From NCBI GenBank assembly GCA_000149265.1, contig CH003051.1, forward strand, positions 3,909-67,908: a stretch of 64,000 nucleotides of DNA. Reading direction: 5' to 3'. The notes under the pieces were generated by a model that saw nothing but the letters and a program-made list of their open reading frames with translations, did not search any database and was not told where the DNA came from. Origin of the DNA: Ciona savignyi. Lineage: Eukaryota; Chordata; Ascidiacea; Phlebobranchia; Cionidae. The stretch's first letter is position 1. Each line of letters begins with the position of its first letter. Positions 23,039-38,000 of the stretch are shown here, one piece after another. The position numbers were made by a program, and so were the translations under genes.

Positions 23039-26000
23039 GTTTATACCCAACCGAATACAGCACAATCATATAAAGACGAACCACTCGGGGAATTACTGTC
23101 AAAGCAGTTTCAAAGCCAGTCTACGAAAAATCCCCATTTTAGCTTAATCCCCGTGCAATCTTTCATGTACCTAATGGTAGGTTTTATCTAATCTAAGATT
23201 AGCTGGCGATTCAAAACACTTTTATCGCCAATAAAACAAGTTTATCGGGTATTAAACCCGTTATTACGTAGTATTATACCAATAAAAAGGTAACATCTCA
23301 CTAAAAAGTGCGATGTAGTATACATCGAGTAGTAATAAAATAGGGAACTGAAAATTCACGTGTATCCATAACACATCCTAACGGCGTTGAGTTTAAAAGA
23401 ATAAAGGAATGTAGACATCGTTGTTTATCCATCCCATAAATGTAATTTGGTTTACAAATTTTTAACTTGCGCTGTATTTCATTTTCGGCTGTTTCATATT
23501 CTCACAGCTAAACTAGTATATGCAACTCCTTTTTTTAGCAAAGCTTTAATTTCCAACCTAATTGTTGCCACCGTTGTGTGCCATCGAAATTACTCAGATG
23601 TGTGAAGAGTTTACAACACTTCGGCCGATTCAATTGTTTTACCCCGCCAGTGGAGTACGGGTTTAAGTTATGGCTTAAAGTGATCATTACTTGTATTTCC
23701 GCAGTGATTTTGTCTTACATCATTCAAAGTAAGGGATTCAGTGTGCCACACGACTTTTTATCAAAATTGCTTAAGGGTTTGTCAGGGGACGGATACTGCT
23801 TGTCTCTTCGGTAAAGTACCGCAGGATTAAAATGATTGGAAACACTGCTTTAGTCCGTGGGTTGACAAAATGAAATGGGGCAAACAAACGTGGCAACCTT
23901 GACGCGAACGATGTGAATGGAAATATGCACGTGACTTTCGGTTAAGGATGTTCCATTAAGGCATAAAAAATTCGATGCAAATAGGGAATGAATAGAAATT
24001 CTTTTTTGATTCTATCAATTCCAAATGATGTGCTCATAGTGAAAGATAGTATTTTTTAGTTTTTTAATGCAAAGTGATTATGGTTATTATGAAAGATTTA
24101 ATCAAACGTTTATGCAATAACATGTCTCTAAATTAATTTGGCAAGATAAATCTTTTTGCTTGAGTTTAAGTTTTTTCCAGAGCGGTTCAAAAAGCTATAT
24201 TCGGAATTATTAATTCTCCAGCAATTATTGAATCAACCGATTCGGATAATAACAGCACTACTTTCGGTTTAGTTTACATTTATTTCCCCTTTTGCTTGGC
24301 TCAAAAAGATGATTACCTCAGGTATTAAATATACAAAGATTGTCGACACGACCACACCTAATTACTAAAGCCATATGGCTGCGTATAAGGGTGGGGCGAA
24401 GATTATTATGATCCGGGCGTGTCTGCTGCCCGGATTTGAAATCATTATTTTGCAACATCAATAGTTACACAACGAGATAGTTTAAACCAAAAATTTAAAC
24501 AAACAAAAGCAAAATTATAACCTTGTCCTTTTCAGTCGAAAAACGGCAATAACGTAGATGTAAACATTCTACTATGGTACTACGTGTAAGCTTGGAAAAC
24601 AACAGAAACCGTACAATTAGAAAGTTTCAACTTAGAGCGAATCTGGCAAAATCAAATCCAAGTACTTAAGATCATCTTTAATTACGTTTAACTGAGGTTA
24701 GCTTAAGGTCGCCCGTGTGTCTTGAGGTCTTATGAGAGAAAATGGTAAACAACAAAACTAATTACAATACGGTTTAAAAGTTCGTTTCCGTTAAGTTAAG
24801 AAGTTTGCATAATGGTGAACAACCGTATTTAATCATTCTAATTTTAAGTTCACTTTCACAAATGGCCTTACACCATGATAAATAATAACGTTATCCAATT
24901 TGGTCGGCATATTAGGCTACGTTTTTGCACAAAAACATATTTTCAGTATTAATTTTCCATGCTTGTTGTATATTTTTTAGCACAACACTATTTATTTTCT
25001 GCGTTTTAAACTGTAATAACCTCTTCTATTTAATTATTTCTACGTATTACCCACTTTTATATTTTACTGATATATAACGTAAGTAAACTGGTAACGTTTT
25101 TGCGTAGGTACTTTCCGTAAATCAACTGAGAAGTTAGATTTATTTCGCCGAAAAATTAGATTATTTGTTGCAAACTATTTTTAAAAATGATTAAACTAGT
25201 ATTTAGGCGGGAATTTGCATCAGTTTATTTTTAAAATTACTACATTATGCGAAAACAATGGGTCACTGTTACGTCACTTACCGATTGTCCGTTGTTATAA
25301 AAAACTATTCTAAGGCTAAACTAAGCGAAAATAGCAATTTAAGAAACAGTATCACTAGTTTATAAAAATAAATCCGAAATATATAAAATGACTTTTCTCC
25401 AAGTACACTTTTATGCGCGTTACAATAACATGCGTTTATACGTTGATAGAATACAACTACATGTTTCATATTGCGCCACTCATATTTCTGACTTCTTTTA
25501 TAAAGTTGTATTTCATGTATCGTTGGTTTTTTAGCAAAATTCAATGCGCAGTGCGCACATTCCACTTTTACAAAGGTAAACGCCCAACTCTTAACATAAC
25601 GCCTCTTTACTACACTTAACATAGAATAATGTGCTTTTAACTTAGTTGTGCAGTTTAGTTTCTCTTTCCTTTTGTTCTAAGCACAAGATATATTTACAAT
25701 CCACCCAACTAAAGCACGTGTATGTATACACAACTTCTACTAGCGCAGTTGTAATAAAATATAACTACAGGAACCAATGAACTCTCCTTTTATATAGTTA
25801 AACAGAAACCTAAATAAAGAATCGGGAAGTAGCGATAACACGACAGTCGTTATACCATATAGTTACAACTCATTAGTCCTACTTTCTAGAGCAGTACTAC
25901 TGAGTACCAATCGATTAAACGTCTACAATTCAATGCTTCTGCTGCATTAAGCCTAAAATACTTCATCGCCTCGCAGGAGTCGCTGACTATGTATGCATGA

Positions 26001-27313
26001 TAACATGAAATCTGCTTCTCGCGAACTTGTATATTGTTTTTGGTTGTGCATTTCGCGTTACCACGCTAAACAGCTGCCTCAGAGTCTGTTTTCCACTTAC
26101 TATACGTTACACAACTGCTCTTGCCAAAGTCTTGATGAGTTCAAATTGATAAGAAATTCGAAATAATGTTGTTGGTTGCCATATCTGGTTACAACACCTG
26201 TTCCTTGATCTGTTGTATCGATTTTCTACTCAAACCAGCACGCCCACGCTGCCACACTTTGCCTAATTGCACTGCAACTACTTCACGTGAACGTACCACC
26301 TCCGTCAGTATTACAACAACCTATCCGAACCGTTGAGCAATGTAAAACCTCAAACGGTTGTAAACAATACGACCCAACGACGTCACTGTGTTTGAAAAAG
26401 GCTTTCGTCACGCTTGAACGCTGGCGGCCATCTTGAAACGCCCGACGTCACTATCAAAGCAGAGAGATTCCTGGTCACTTAATTATACTATTTTCTTTGG
26501 GGCGAAATTTTAAATTATTATATAAGAGCGAGCTTGCATGTTCCTTATACACTGTTGCACTAACTTTTATCTTAATATGATCCCACAAAAATGTTTAATT
26601 TACCATATCGAGTTTTACAATCGCGAAATTCCTTTAATTTCTCTAGTTTTATGGTTAAACTACATAACATCGTTTCTTTTCTAAATGACCATAAGGGTGC
26701 AGATGTGCCTCTTTGGTCTTTCGCTGCATCCTTTGCTGTATAACTCTGCATTACTGTATATATCGCTGTTGTTTATTGAAATTTTGATGTTAGCATGAAT
26801 TTAAAAAATAAAGTTAAATGTTTATAAAGGTCATTGCACCTAGTATTACCAACACTAAGTTTTAAACACCGAAATTGCCCGTCCAAGTGTCCAAAAGCTC
26901 GGTAAACTAAGTCCACCCGACAGTTTAGACTTCCGACATTGCTAATCGAAGGAATGCGGTGCTATGTTCTTCGCTGAAATCTATTATGAATTTTAAACCA
27001 ACAACTTTACACAAAATTGATTAATCAAAGAACCAGATAGCTATAATTTTTAAGGAACCATATAACTAAAGGTAAAAGTTGTTACAACAACGATCTTCCA
27101 CGCCCGTTGGTTAGGTTACGAACGAATTTGTACTAACCGTTTTATTGTAGTGAAGCATCGAAAATGTGTATCTTTTCTATATTTTTATTTTCTCGTTTTT
27201 TCGTTTTTTTATCGTTTTGCGTAATCTTTTGTTCTGTAATGAATTAAGAATTGGACAGTTTATTCTTTCACAACATAACCTGTTCTCGTTTTATCGCCTC
27301 TGACATTTATTTA

Positions 27314-27499
27314 TGACGTCATCGTGTAAAGATCACGTGACTCGCTTCTTCCTCATCACGTGATCACCGTCACGTGGTTGACACGTCACAAACGAATGAT
27401 GAATCGACAAAAAGCTAAATTTAACCGCGACAATTATCATTGTGGTGCAACAATACACCACGTGACAACATTCCAGAAACACATACGGAAATGACGTCA
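27314..27499. promoter_or_regulatory. Clustered CACGTG E-boxes and TGACGTCA sites
   Basis: Four CACGTG palindromes (27334, 27357, 27371, 27459) and two TGACGTCA palindromes (27314, 27492) fall within 186 bases. The first sites bind bHLH-zip factors of the USF/MITF/TFE/Myc kind and the second CREB/ATF factors. The density in otherwise AT-rich DNA argues for an enhancer or promoter. The target gene is unknown; the nearest known starts are more than 9 kb away. Confidence 0.5.
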
Positions 27500-30400
27500 T
27501 TAATATTGTCCTACCTAACTGTGTGTCCGAATTTATAGTTCAGTAATATACACGGCGCAAATTTAAACTCCATTCACGGAAAACTTAACTGCTATTCTAA
27601 TATATATTCCAATATTATAGGGTAATGCGGTGGTAATTATAGCTAAAAAGATAAATATATATATATACCAACACGATACGGGAATATGGTTACAGATGAG
27701 AGAATAAATTTGAAGTATAAAATTTTAAAAAAGTTTACGAGTTATTTTATGTGTTTTTAATTTTTACACTTTTTTCGCTGAATCAATTTATGTTTTACCA
27801 GATTTCCGTTGTGTCTTGGAGATTCGATTATGTATGACGTGACAATGGAAAAGCGCTTTGGGAATTTCGCGCGAAGTCGATGCCGAAGCGTCACGTCTTC
27901 AATGACGCTTAGTTTGACGTCATAGTAGAAAATACAATTAAAACTCGCGAAGTTCACAAAACCCGACATCTGAGAAGATCTGCTTTGTGAGTGCTCAGTT
28001 GACGAGGAGATACGGATATGACGTATTTGATTATAATGGAGCCGTAAAATCTAGGAACATTTAACAGTGTCGTGGCTAACTTTATTTTGTTAAACACTAG
28101 TTAACTTTTTTGTCTTGGCTAACATTATTTTGTTGAGCACTTGTTTACTTGGAATTTTGTCGCGATTTTGTTTAGGTTCTATTGCTGGTTTAATTTTATT
28201 TTTCCATTACAGTATATATAGCAACTGTCGTTTTGCCGTTTTTCGCTTCCCTTAAAAAGTAAATTTTTAGTATGGATTCTCTTAATTTTCTTTTTAAAAT
28301 GAGCATAAACAAATAAATATTGTAGTTCTGCTTAACAACAAAATTAGTACTTATTCACATAGAATTTGATAAACAATAAATTTGATATTTCAATGCGGAA
28401 ATACAAATCGTACTGTTTCAAGTCAAATATGGATACCAGACACTCCACAGCATTTTAATATATATTATGACGTAGGGAAGTTGGCATTGTGACAGTGTCT
28501 GTTATATTTCGACTAGTAAAACGATATTGGAATTAGGAAGCGAGAATAAGGTCAGGTATTAAACGCATGAAAGTATTCGTTGCAATAACTAAGTTATAAC
28601 TTTTATAACCGTTACTCGGTTCGGCAAAATCTAACGCAACAACCGCCGCGTCGTTTAGAACGTCGGTTATTAAAATAAAAACCAAAAAATCTATATGTAT
28701 CGGAGCAGGCTGGGCTAACAATCCAAACCAAAGGTTGTTCAATTAAAACTAACCGTTTGATTAGTTGTTTGTGGCTGTATATATCGCCTGAACCCAGTGG
28801 ATTAATTGACAGAACCATAATTGAATGAATATACAACACACTACAATAGCTTCAGTAAACTACAGGGGGTGGGAGCTAATCTGGCGAATGCCCGTGTGAT
28901 ACCGCCTCCTACATATTCCCATATACGGGGATAACACTTGTCTTTCCTACCCATTTTATAATAAACAACACATTGCACCATATGATGTAACCCAACCATG
29001 GAACTGGTAATAATATCCCTTTTCATTTTCTCAAACCGTGAACATAGAAACATCAACCCTTCCTTCCATCAGTTAATAATAGACGCTGCATATTATAGCG
29101 AACACGTTCTGTTTAAAAAAATGTGACGATTTGTTATTAGCTTAACGTTTGGACAATCATTAAACCGACCGAGGTCGTTTTCTTTCCTCTATACATAGAC
29201 TGGCATTTCAGGTCATATAATTTGGTGACGGAAATAGATTTGATTATTTTCAAATCCACCTAAGTCGGGATTTACGTCATTGGTGATAATGTTTTGAAAT
29301 TTCGTTCAAATGGAAAGTAATTTTCTCCCTTCCAACAGACGAAACAAACAACATTACGTGGTATACATTTAGCAAAGCGGAATCAACATTGGAAATATAT
29401 AATGCTAGTGTGAATGGATGAAAGTGGAATTAAAAATGTAAAATTTGATTGAGGTATGCACCGATTGTATTATTAGTAAACGTATCAGAAATTCGCACAG
29501 AAGAGAAATTTAAACCAATGACAACACATCGTAAAATGATGGGTTTCCTTACGGCCATGTGGCACAATGGTTAGCACGGCCAATAGATTTACCGATTCTA
29601 AACAACAACAAAAACGGTTTTCAAAGAAGAGCCCATCATAGGTTCGAAACTTGTCCTGGTAAAAAGAACAAAATGATGGATTTCCGTCACACGTATCTAA
29701 GTAAAACGCAACCACAAGAACGAGTCAGTTATATTCCCGATCCAGAATATACCATGCGAGTGCGCAATCATGGCGCACATTCTGACACAACTTGTGATTT
29801 CAGTTCAGCTTATCTTACTTGCTTTATGCGGTTCTAACTAGTCGCGTGGGTACACAATTGCCTTCTCAATTGAACCAATTTAAATCTTCTTTAGTCCAAA
29901 ATAATATCTAACAAGTTTCACCTGCACTTAACCGCCAATTACCCGGCGATATGTAAACATGTCGCACCCACCATCTGTCTAATATGACCTGAACCCACTG
30001 AGACAATAACTTCAAAGCCACCCTTCCAAGAAATGTAAGTTTAATAAATCCTTAATTAATTCTGGCTCGAAACTTAACCTTGTTATAAGAGGCACAGTAT
30101 GTACATCAGCGCCAGGCATACAGAACAAAAGGTATTAAGATTATTTTCCTAAGTGCGATTGCTTATTTCATTAAAATAATTCGATTCCACCCTCGGTGGA
30201 CATGTTGCAAGCCTGTAGTTAACACTCATCAATTATTCATGCACATTAAGCATCAGTGTGGACCTGTTTAACCTTTGAGAAAAACAAATCCTATCCTACC
30301 CGCATTAGGGAACACGTCGAGTATAATTCTTAAGGGTCGTCTGTGAAATTGAAGCAGTTGTGTCTTGGGAGAACGCCACCACCAAATATTATTCTTGTTA

Positions 30401-33400
30401 TTCTGCTAACAAATATAGAATATCGATTATATACCTCTCTAAAGATGGAAAATGTACGGTCGTGTAGCCGAATGGTTATAAATAATTGTAAACAAAAACA
30501 TACTTAGTGACGAGTCTATCACGAATTAAAAATGAGTTTAATAAATAATATAATAAGAAAGATGTAATGGTAACAAACTTAGGGGGATTCAAAAAGATTA
30601 TTAATTACTCTTGGTATTTATGGTAATTAACATAAGTAAATAATAATTAACAAAACGATTGATTGTAATGTGCTCACGTCGGATTGCTTGCGCAATTCTA
30701 CAGCGTTCACTTTTTTTTTTTTTTTTTACGGACTTGGTTTCGTACCCATATTGAGCATGTCCCCAATACCGTTTTATTATTTAATTTGATATATGTATTG
30801 GTCATAACCATTCGGCCACACGACCGTACGCATTCACTTAATTTTTGTCGTTATTATAAAAATGTAAAGGAGCCGAAACGGTCTAGTGGCCGAATGGTTA
30901 GCGCGACTGGTTTATTTACAGCCTGTATTATATTACAAAACGTTCTGAGACAAGCCCATCTCTTATTTGAGAAATGAAGTATGACATCACGTTATAAAAA
31001 GGTAGATAGATCATTGGTCCATGTAGCCTATCGACAAAAGCACGAAAACAAAGGTGTCACCTCCTGTTTAATTTCCACGTTTACACGTTTGAACCAAATC
31101 TTTTATGCTCGGCGGACGTATTTTATAACTTTATTTACGTCACAGAACCGCTTGATGTGAGGTCATAAACACGACGATGAAAGACGCGCCATAAAGACTG
31201 ACGTCATTCGCGGATTATGAAGATAATTCCTCAATGACCTGTGACGTCACAAGTACCCATTGTTTGAATATTTAAAACATAGACGCGAAGACGGCTTAAA
31301 AATACTGGAATAATACTTCACAATCAGTTCATTGTAAAATATTTGCCAAACCGCGGAATGTTGGTATTTCTTTTATACGTCATCAAATGCATTGTTGCAA
31401 GACGCGACTCTGACAAACCAAACCCGATTTGGTGGGAAATCCAACTCAAATCGAGAACTTTGGCGACAAATTTTATTTTAGTTTCAATCCAACCCTTAAA
31501 GTTATTTTGTCATCACGGTTTGGGTAAAACGCTGGTGTTGGAGTTAATGATAACGAACCAATATCAAAATTGCCTTTGACTGTTGGCTGAAACGTTCATT
31601 ATGGACTTATCAAGGACAACTGTCTGTCTTATCGTCGGGTTTCTTGGAAGAGGTCAAGATAGCTTAGTTCAGTTTATTTGGCTTTCGCTTTTTAAAAGTA
31701 CTAATTAAAATAACATTCACTTGTAATATAGCAATATACTAGCGGGAAATTCGGCAAAACAATAATATTGATTATTTTTTTGCTATTTCTTTATCACTAC
31801 CATAAATTACTATGTAATTATATATATATATATAGTATTCTATATAGTAAGTATTCTATGGTGGCATCAGAAGTAAATAACGAAGTTTCGGTGCCTTTTT
31901 CCCTCCTGTTTTGTTTAACTTTTGTAGTGTACTCTTAAAATCGACGTCAACCTGACCAAATAACAAAACCATTATACGTAGTGTGGATAAATAGATATTT
32001 TTTTTATATAAAACGAAGGTGATTGATAGTCGTATGGCCTAATGGTTAGCGCGACATAAATTTATGTAAAACATAACAAAACGGGTTTCAGAACCAGATA
32101 ATAACCCAACAAAATAAGACAAAAGTGTACCTTTATTAAATAAAAGAAAAGTACAGTATTTAAATCGTCATATTACCAAATAGTTAAGAGATAAAGACAC
32201 AAAAGATAAAATAGGTCATATTTATTATCGTGGAATCTAAACTCAATCCAATAAAATAACGCAAAGGTGTATGTTTCTTCATTATATAAAAGATGCATTT
32301 AAATCGTTGTATGAACGAAAATAAACGCGATACATTTATATACAGAATTTAAAATTGGACCTATAAGCTTGATAATTGTGGTATCCAAAATAAACCCAAT
32401 AGCATAAGACAAAGGGGTTTGTTATCCATTGATAGAGAATAGAGTTTTGGTTGTAAAGCAGTCAATCAAGCGATTTAATCTAAATTATATCTTGCATTTA
32501 AACAGTGTTATGTAGTTTAGTTGTTTTTCGCGCCGGTTTTATGTTTATAACGTATGTTTATTTATACGCCTGACGCATATATACATCATAAACAATGCAT
32601 TGTGATCACATTAACCACAGACAAACACTACATTGTGAATTTTAAACATTTAGGGAATGAATGTATCAACTGTGGTTAACCACGCCGGGATATTATCATT
32701 TGGTTTATAATGTAAGTTTGTCCAAAACAATTACATCACCAATATCTGAATACAAATCTAATTTAAAAAATGATGTTTCGATATGACGACAGCCTTTGTA
32801 GTTCGTTTACCAGTTTGAATAAAATTATGAAAGCTGTGAAATAAATTACCGTTTTGTTTCAAAATAGCTCTATTAAACCTTATCGGTAAAGTATTACAAG
32901 GAGACTAAAAGCATAGTTACATATTGATTAGGGACATTGTGTCGTAACAATACACCAATGGACGGTTCATTTCATTTCTTAGAATTTGTATTTTCATGAG
33001 TTCGCAGTATCCTAAATTTTTCCTTTGACAGAATATGTATATATCCCTATTTTAACTGCTTGTGTAAATACTGTATATGTTTTTACTGTTGATATGTACT
33101 AGTCTTAAAGAACTAAAGCTTTAAATCCATGTTTATTCCAATGTTTGTGTTTAAATAAACGATTCGGAGAATTGTGACGTCACAAATAAACCAAAAAGCA
33201 GGAGGCATTGCTGGAAATGTAATGTTTGACCAGCAACTGAACCGCAGATACATTTACAATTGTTAAATCGTGCTATTATAGTGGCGCCATAATACACAAC
33301 ATTGTAAGGGCACACTAAAAGAAGGGAAGGAGGGAAACTGCTCACTAAAACTATGGAAACCGATTCTAACCCTGCCCTAAACACTAATCTTAACCACATA

Positions 33401-34305
33401 ACTAACCCTAACTCCAACCCCATGTTTGAAAAACTCTAATGCCCTAATCTTTATTTTAGTGTACAGTTTACCTATCTTCCGCCTTCCCACTTTCCCTCCT
33501 TTTGGTTCCGATCGTTGTAGTTTATATTTACAACACTTCAGATACGAATGACCAAAAATTCTAGAATTAGTTTTGAAAACTTTAAATCAATCAGTAATCA
33601 GATTTTAACCAATTTTGTTTAATCGCTTTAGCTTTCGCATTATGGATAGAAAGAGTTGTGTTTTTACATGGTAGTTGGTACGTATCAGTTATTTGCGCTA
33701 AGTGATACAACTACAGAGCTGTTGTTTTAAACCAGTACAAAGACCGTTTAACTGGAATAAGACTTGCTTGAAACCTCGATTGGCTTTTATCATGCTTTAC
33801 TTTGAATCTTTAAAAGTTTTGTCACTGGACCGTTTTGTTCTGTAAAAATCAGTGTATATATCGGTCCCGTTAACCAGATGGCCAAACAATTGTTTTAACT
33901 GAGCTCATTTTCGAACCCATTAAACTTTCGTCACTAAGACCGTTTTGTTTAGAAGTCTGTATATGTATCGGTCGCGTTAATGATTTGGCCACACGACCGT
34001 AACCAGCAAAGTAGATGTGCAACAGCGCCACCTTGCAGCAAATAATATAACCTTTAATGCGTTGTATGTGAGACAAGAGTGTCATTATCATAAAAGATAA
34101 ATTATCAGAAACGGTTTTAAAATCTACATCGCATTTAACAGACTGCGATATCCCCGTTCACTCAAACTGGCCACGACGTAATCTACAAGAATTAGAACCA
34201 TCCACCCTGGGTTTCTTTACTCACGCATATAAATGTGTATCCTGACCATTTATATAACTCAAACGTGATCGGAGTAAAATAGGATATTTATGTTTCATCT
34301 ACGTG
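27500..34305. other. Gene-poor interval, right part
   Basis: No exon I can support. It contains family 2 SINE pieces (29548-29670, 30458-30540, 30870-30960, 32028-32100, 33790-34000), a degenerate family 1 piece at 28780-28945, the MITE at 33313, a T run near 30709 and a (ta)n run near 31820. Open frames here are short, lack family resemblance and mostly overlap the repeats. Confidence 0.55.
33313..33505. mobile_element. Palindromic MITE, AAGGGAAGGAGGGAAACTG family, copy 1
   Basis: A left arm, actaaaagaagggaagg to aaactgctcact, is mirrored by a right arm ending in cagtttacc...ccctccttttggt. The centre is rich in CCCTAA/ACCCCA-like words. The same unit recurs at 52442-52652 and 60558-60750 with independent flanks, so it is a mobile or formerly mobile repeat of about 200 bp. 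Confidence 0.75.
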
Positions 34306-34594
34306 ACCCGAATGGTTAGTCAGGCGGTTTAGTGCGACGCCTTGCAACCGAATGGTTTCCGAAAAGGTTAACTGGTCGCTAGCTAATCGGTTGTGTCCTT
34401 GGGCAATGCACTTAACGGACATTGCCCGAACCAATGGGTTCTACTAAATTAAAGGAACGTGTCTATCATACACAACACACTGAAATAGCTCCGGTAACCC
34501 GACGATGGGCGCGAGGTGATCTGACGATTGCCCGTGTGTTAATAACCCCCTTGGTTTTCCCATTCACGGGGATAAACATGAATATCCTATCCTA
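34306..34594 (+). repeat. tRNA-related SINE (family 1), nearly full length, plus adjoining minus fragment
   Basis: Head cccgaatggttagtcaggcg, then gtcgctagctaatcggttgt, tail gggataaacatgaatatcct. A diverged minus-oriented family 1 fragment abuts it (34595-34790), giving a head-to-head or composite block downstream of the IQCD stop. Confidence 0.85.
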
Positions 34595-35045
34595 TCGTCA
34601 GATTACCTTGCGTTTACGTCCGAGAAATTTCTTAAACAGGCAACCGTTTCTTCGCTCTTACGTTGGCTTCGGAGCCTTTGCAGTGTGTTGTATATGACTG
34701 AGAAGATTCTCTTCAAAACCCATGAATCCACTGAGTTTAATCGATGTCGACCAAAGGGCTTTCCCGATGACACGGTCGTTCAGACTCAATGGCTGGTTTC
34801 GATATAACAACCTTTCGGCGACCTGAAGATCGCAAACGCATCAAATGTGTGAGTGAGCCTGCCTTTGACACATCTTTGACATACAACCTTATTGGTCATC
34901 GAAATTTCAATATAACTTTAACAAAGCGACTGTAGGCACGAGATGTATTAAATTAAGTATACAGGGCCTGGTTAAGAGGCTAGAAATGGACACAATAAGT
35001 TTTACTTCAACTGTACATTTCACAAGAATTAAAAATCACGAAAAT

Positions 35046-38000
35046 TTATTTCTTCTTTTTTCCTTTTCCTCCTTTGCCCCCGCCCTTTTTCGCTTTGGAT
35101 TTCAAGGCTTTCCTGACTTTGTAAGCTCGAAAGAAAGCCTGGATGGTGATAGCGGCCTGTATGGTTGGATTGTTTGGTTAAAACGTTTAATAGTGGATTA
35201 TTTGTACGGCAAGTTCCACTAACCCCCATGCCCTCACCCCACACCACACATAAGCGAATATACCACAGCACTAATTCTCCACCCCCCCCCCCCACATAAC
35301 CCATCACCCCTTAACGCAAACCCCTTTCCTTAACCCTTATTTCACATATCTTTACCAGCACAACCACCCCTACATAACCACACCACTAGNNNNNNNNNNN
35401 NNNNNNNNNNNNNNNNNNNNNNNNNNNNNNNNNNNNNNNNNNNNNNNNNNNNNNNNNNNNNNNNNNNNNNNNNNNNNNNNNNNNNNNNNGCTGCAGGTGC
35501 GAAACTGGTCACTAGCTAGTGGGTTGTGTCCATGGGCAAGGCACTTTACGGACATTGCCTGAACCCAGCGGATTAATGGATTTTACCAAATTAAAGAAAC
35601 GTGTCTATCATATACAACACACTGCAATAACTCTGGTAACCCGACGGTGGGCGCGAGGTGGTCTGACAATTGCCTGTGTGTTAACCCCCTTGGTTTTCCC
35701 ATTCACTGGGATAAACATGAATATCCCTATATCACCCACCTTCATCATGAGCGCAAGTTCCAACTCCTTGGCTTCCTTGATCTCCCGAGCAATCCTTCTC
35801 TCCTCCATGATCTTGTCGTATTCCTCCTGGAGGACACTGAACTTCTCCTCCAGCTCACTATACAAGAGGAGGTATCAGGTGGGTTGATGCATGGGGTCAT
35901 CTTATATTCGGTATTGTAATCAGGTTAATGTGCCAATATGCCGTGTAAGCAAGTCCATTTTGGTCAAGTCGAGTCATTTGAATTTTGGTCGAGTCAAGTC
36001 AATTCAAGTCATTTAAATTTTGGTCGAGTCAAGTCATTTGAATTTTGGTCGAGTCAAATCTTAGTAAAACTCAAGTAATTATAACAATACTTATTTCTAC
36101 AGTTATACCACTTACATTCAAGAACTTTAAGTGGTTTTCATAATTTAAATCCAAACCAAACACAAGTTAATAGTGAAAACACAAGTTAATAATGAAAGAC
36201 ACTTTTACTAACCACAGTTGATTAACAAGATTGAAACGAGAACGTTAGTAGGCAATTTACAGTTTAATATTAAAATATCGTTTTGCTCTTTCGTGGTTCA
36301 AATGATCAAAAACATTGCAGATATGTCTTCTTTACCACCTCTATTTAAAAATGTTTCAAAAAAATTATTTAATTTAAGTTGGTCAATGGATCAAAAAAAC
36401 TAAAAATAGGAACAAAAAAAGGATAGACAATATAAAACCACAGAATAAAATCTCCATGATAGAAACCTAGCAGAACACTCACCTGAGTTGTTTCTTCTCC
36501 TGAGTATAAACTGCATCAATCTGTTCGTATTCGTCCTGTTTCTCTCCCATGTCTTGGTCGTACTTGATGATCCAGTTCTCAACCTGGTGAGGTTGGTTGT
36601 AAACTTGGTGTTTAATAGGTTGTGTCTGTTGTTAGGGTAGAATGTTTTGTTTATTTATAACAAAAGGAAAGCGCAAGAAGCATAAACACGGGCAATCGTC
36701 AGATTACCTTGCGTTTACGTCCAAGGGAATTCTTACACAAGAAACCGTTGGATTACTTTGCACCCACTTTGGACTATAGGATCCTTTGCAGTGTGTTGAG
36801 TTTGATTGAGAAGTTTCTTTAATTTGGCATAACCCATTAAGGTACTGGGTTCAGGCAAGTCCTAGCATACGACCAGTGTCTAATCTCCAACCCTTCAGCT
36901 GAAGGCGACGCAATAATACATCACGCTTATAAGTTGTTAATTGTGTTCGTTGTTGCTGTTTTGTAATATACCCAATTGTTTCGTAACAATAAATGCATTA
37001 AGACATACCACTTAACCTATCGTAACCTATAAATATAAAGCAATAAAAATCTTAAGGTTTTCATTCACTTTTATTATACTACAATCACCTAAATAGTTTT
37101 TTCTGTGTAAGTCAGGGTTTGCCATACACTAATTTCAACGGTGGGGATACTGATCTAACAATTTTGTCACCAGGCAAAAAATGTTCATAAAACTGCAAGA
37201 ATCGTACAACACAAGATAACACAGTTTAGACAATGAGTTGATTTTTGTTTGATTAAAGATTAAGCTTTGTGGTCATGTGTATTTGATTATCATATTCCTT
37301 ATTGTTGTCAGGGTAAATTTTAGCGATCAGATGTTAAAATTAAGGAAGAAGATCAATTGAAGTCTGCTCGAATTTTTATCAGATGCGGGAAATACCAAGA
37401 AAGGATAGGATATTCATGTTTATTCCCGTGAATGGGAAAACCAAGGAGGTTAACACACGGGCAATCGTCAGATCACCTCGCACCCACCGTCGGGTTACCG
37501 GAGCTATTGCAGTGTGTTGTATATGATAGACACGTTCCTTCAATTTAGTAGAACCCACTAATCCGCTGCGTTCAGACATTTTTTGTTAAGTGCCTTGCCC
37601 AAGGACACAACCGACTAGCTAGCGACCAGTTTCGTACCTGCAACCTTTCGACTGAAAGGCGATGCACTTAACCGCTAGACCAACCGGCCGGACAAAACGA
37701 TGGAAATAACCACTAAAACACCAAACTGCTTTGGCAAACAAACCATAAAGTTCTACCACAGTTAACGCCTGTTTGACTACATGACATCAAACTACTTTTG
37801 TAATAATTGTGAATTACTCAAGAAAGAATTACTCCAGGAAGAATCGGGTAATCTGATGATTTCCTTGTGTGTTAACGCTTCTTGCGCTTTTCTATTCTTA
37901 GAAAATATTCCATCAACAGACACAACCTAATAAGTAACAAGTTTACGAGGAAGATTAAAATGATTCAACAAAGATCAAACCTCGGTTTCAATCTTAAACT

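Larger units (their letters stand above)
17827..27300. other. Gene-poor interval, left part
   Basis: About 9.5 kb upstream of BAHD1 with no splice-flanked exon or family-like protein that I can recognise. It is AT-rich. It contains a SINE family 2 piece near 20880, a degenerate MITE (21672), the hAT MITE (22746) and scattered TGACGTCA palindromes at about 20366, 20451 and 20541. A short region near 26379-26450 has two GACGTCAC sites around a YY1-like GGCCATCTTG and could be a promoter, but no transcript start is proven. Confidence 0.55.

Noticed and set aside
25305-25622. Overlapping open frames of 105 and 68 residues on opposite strands
   Set aside because: Composition looks random and there are no motifs or plausible splice-linked partners.
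33313-33505. Telomere-like CCCTAA words
   Set aside because: They belong to the core of a dispersed MITE and are not tandem TTAGGG arrays.
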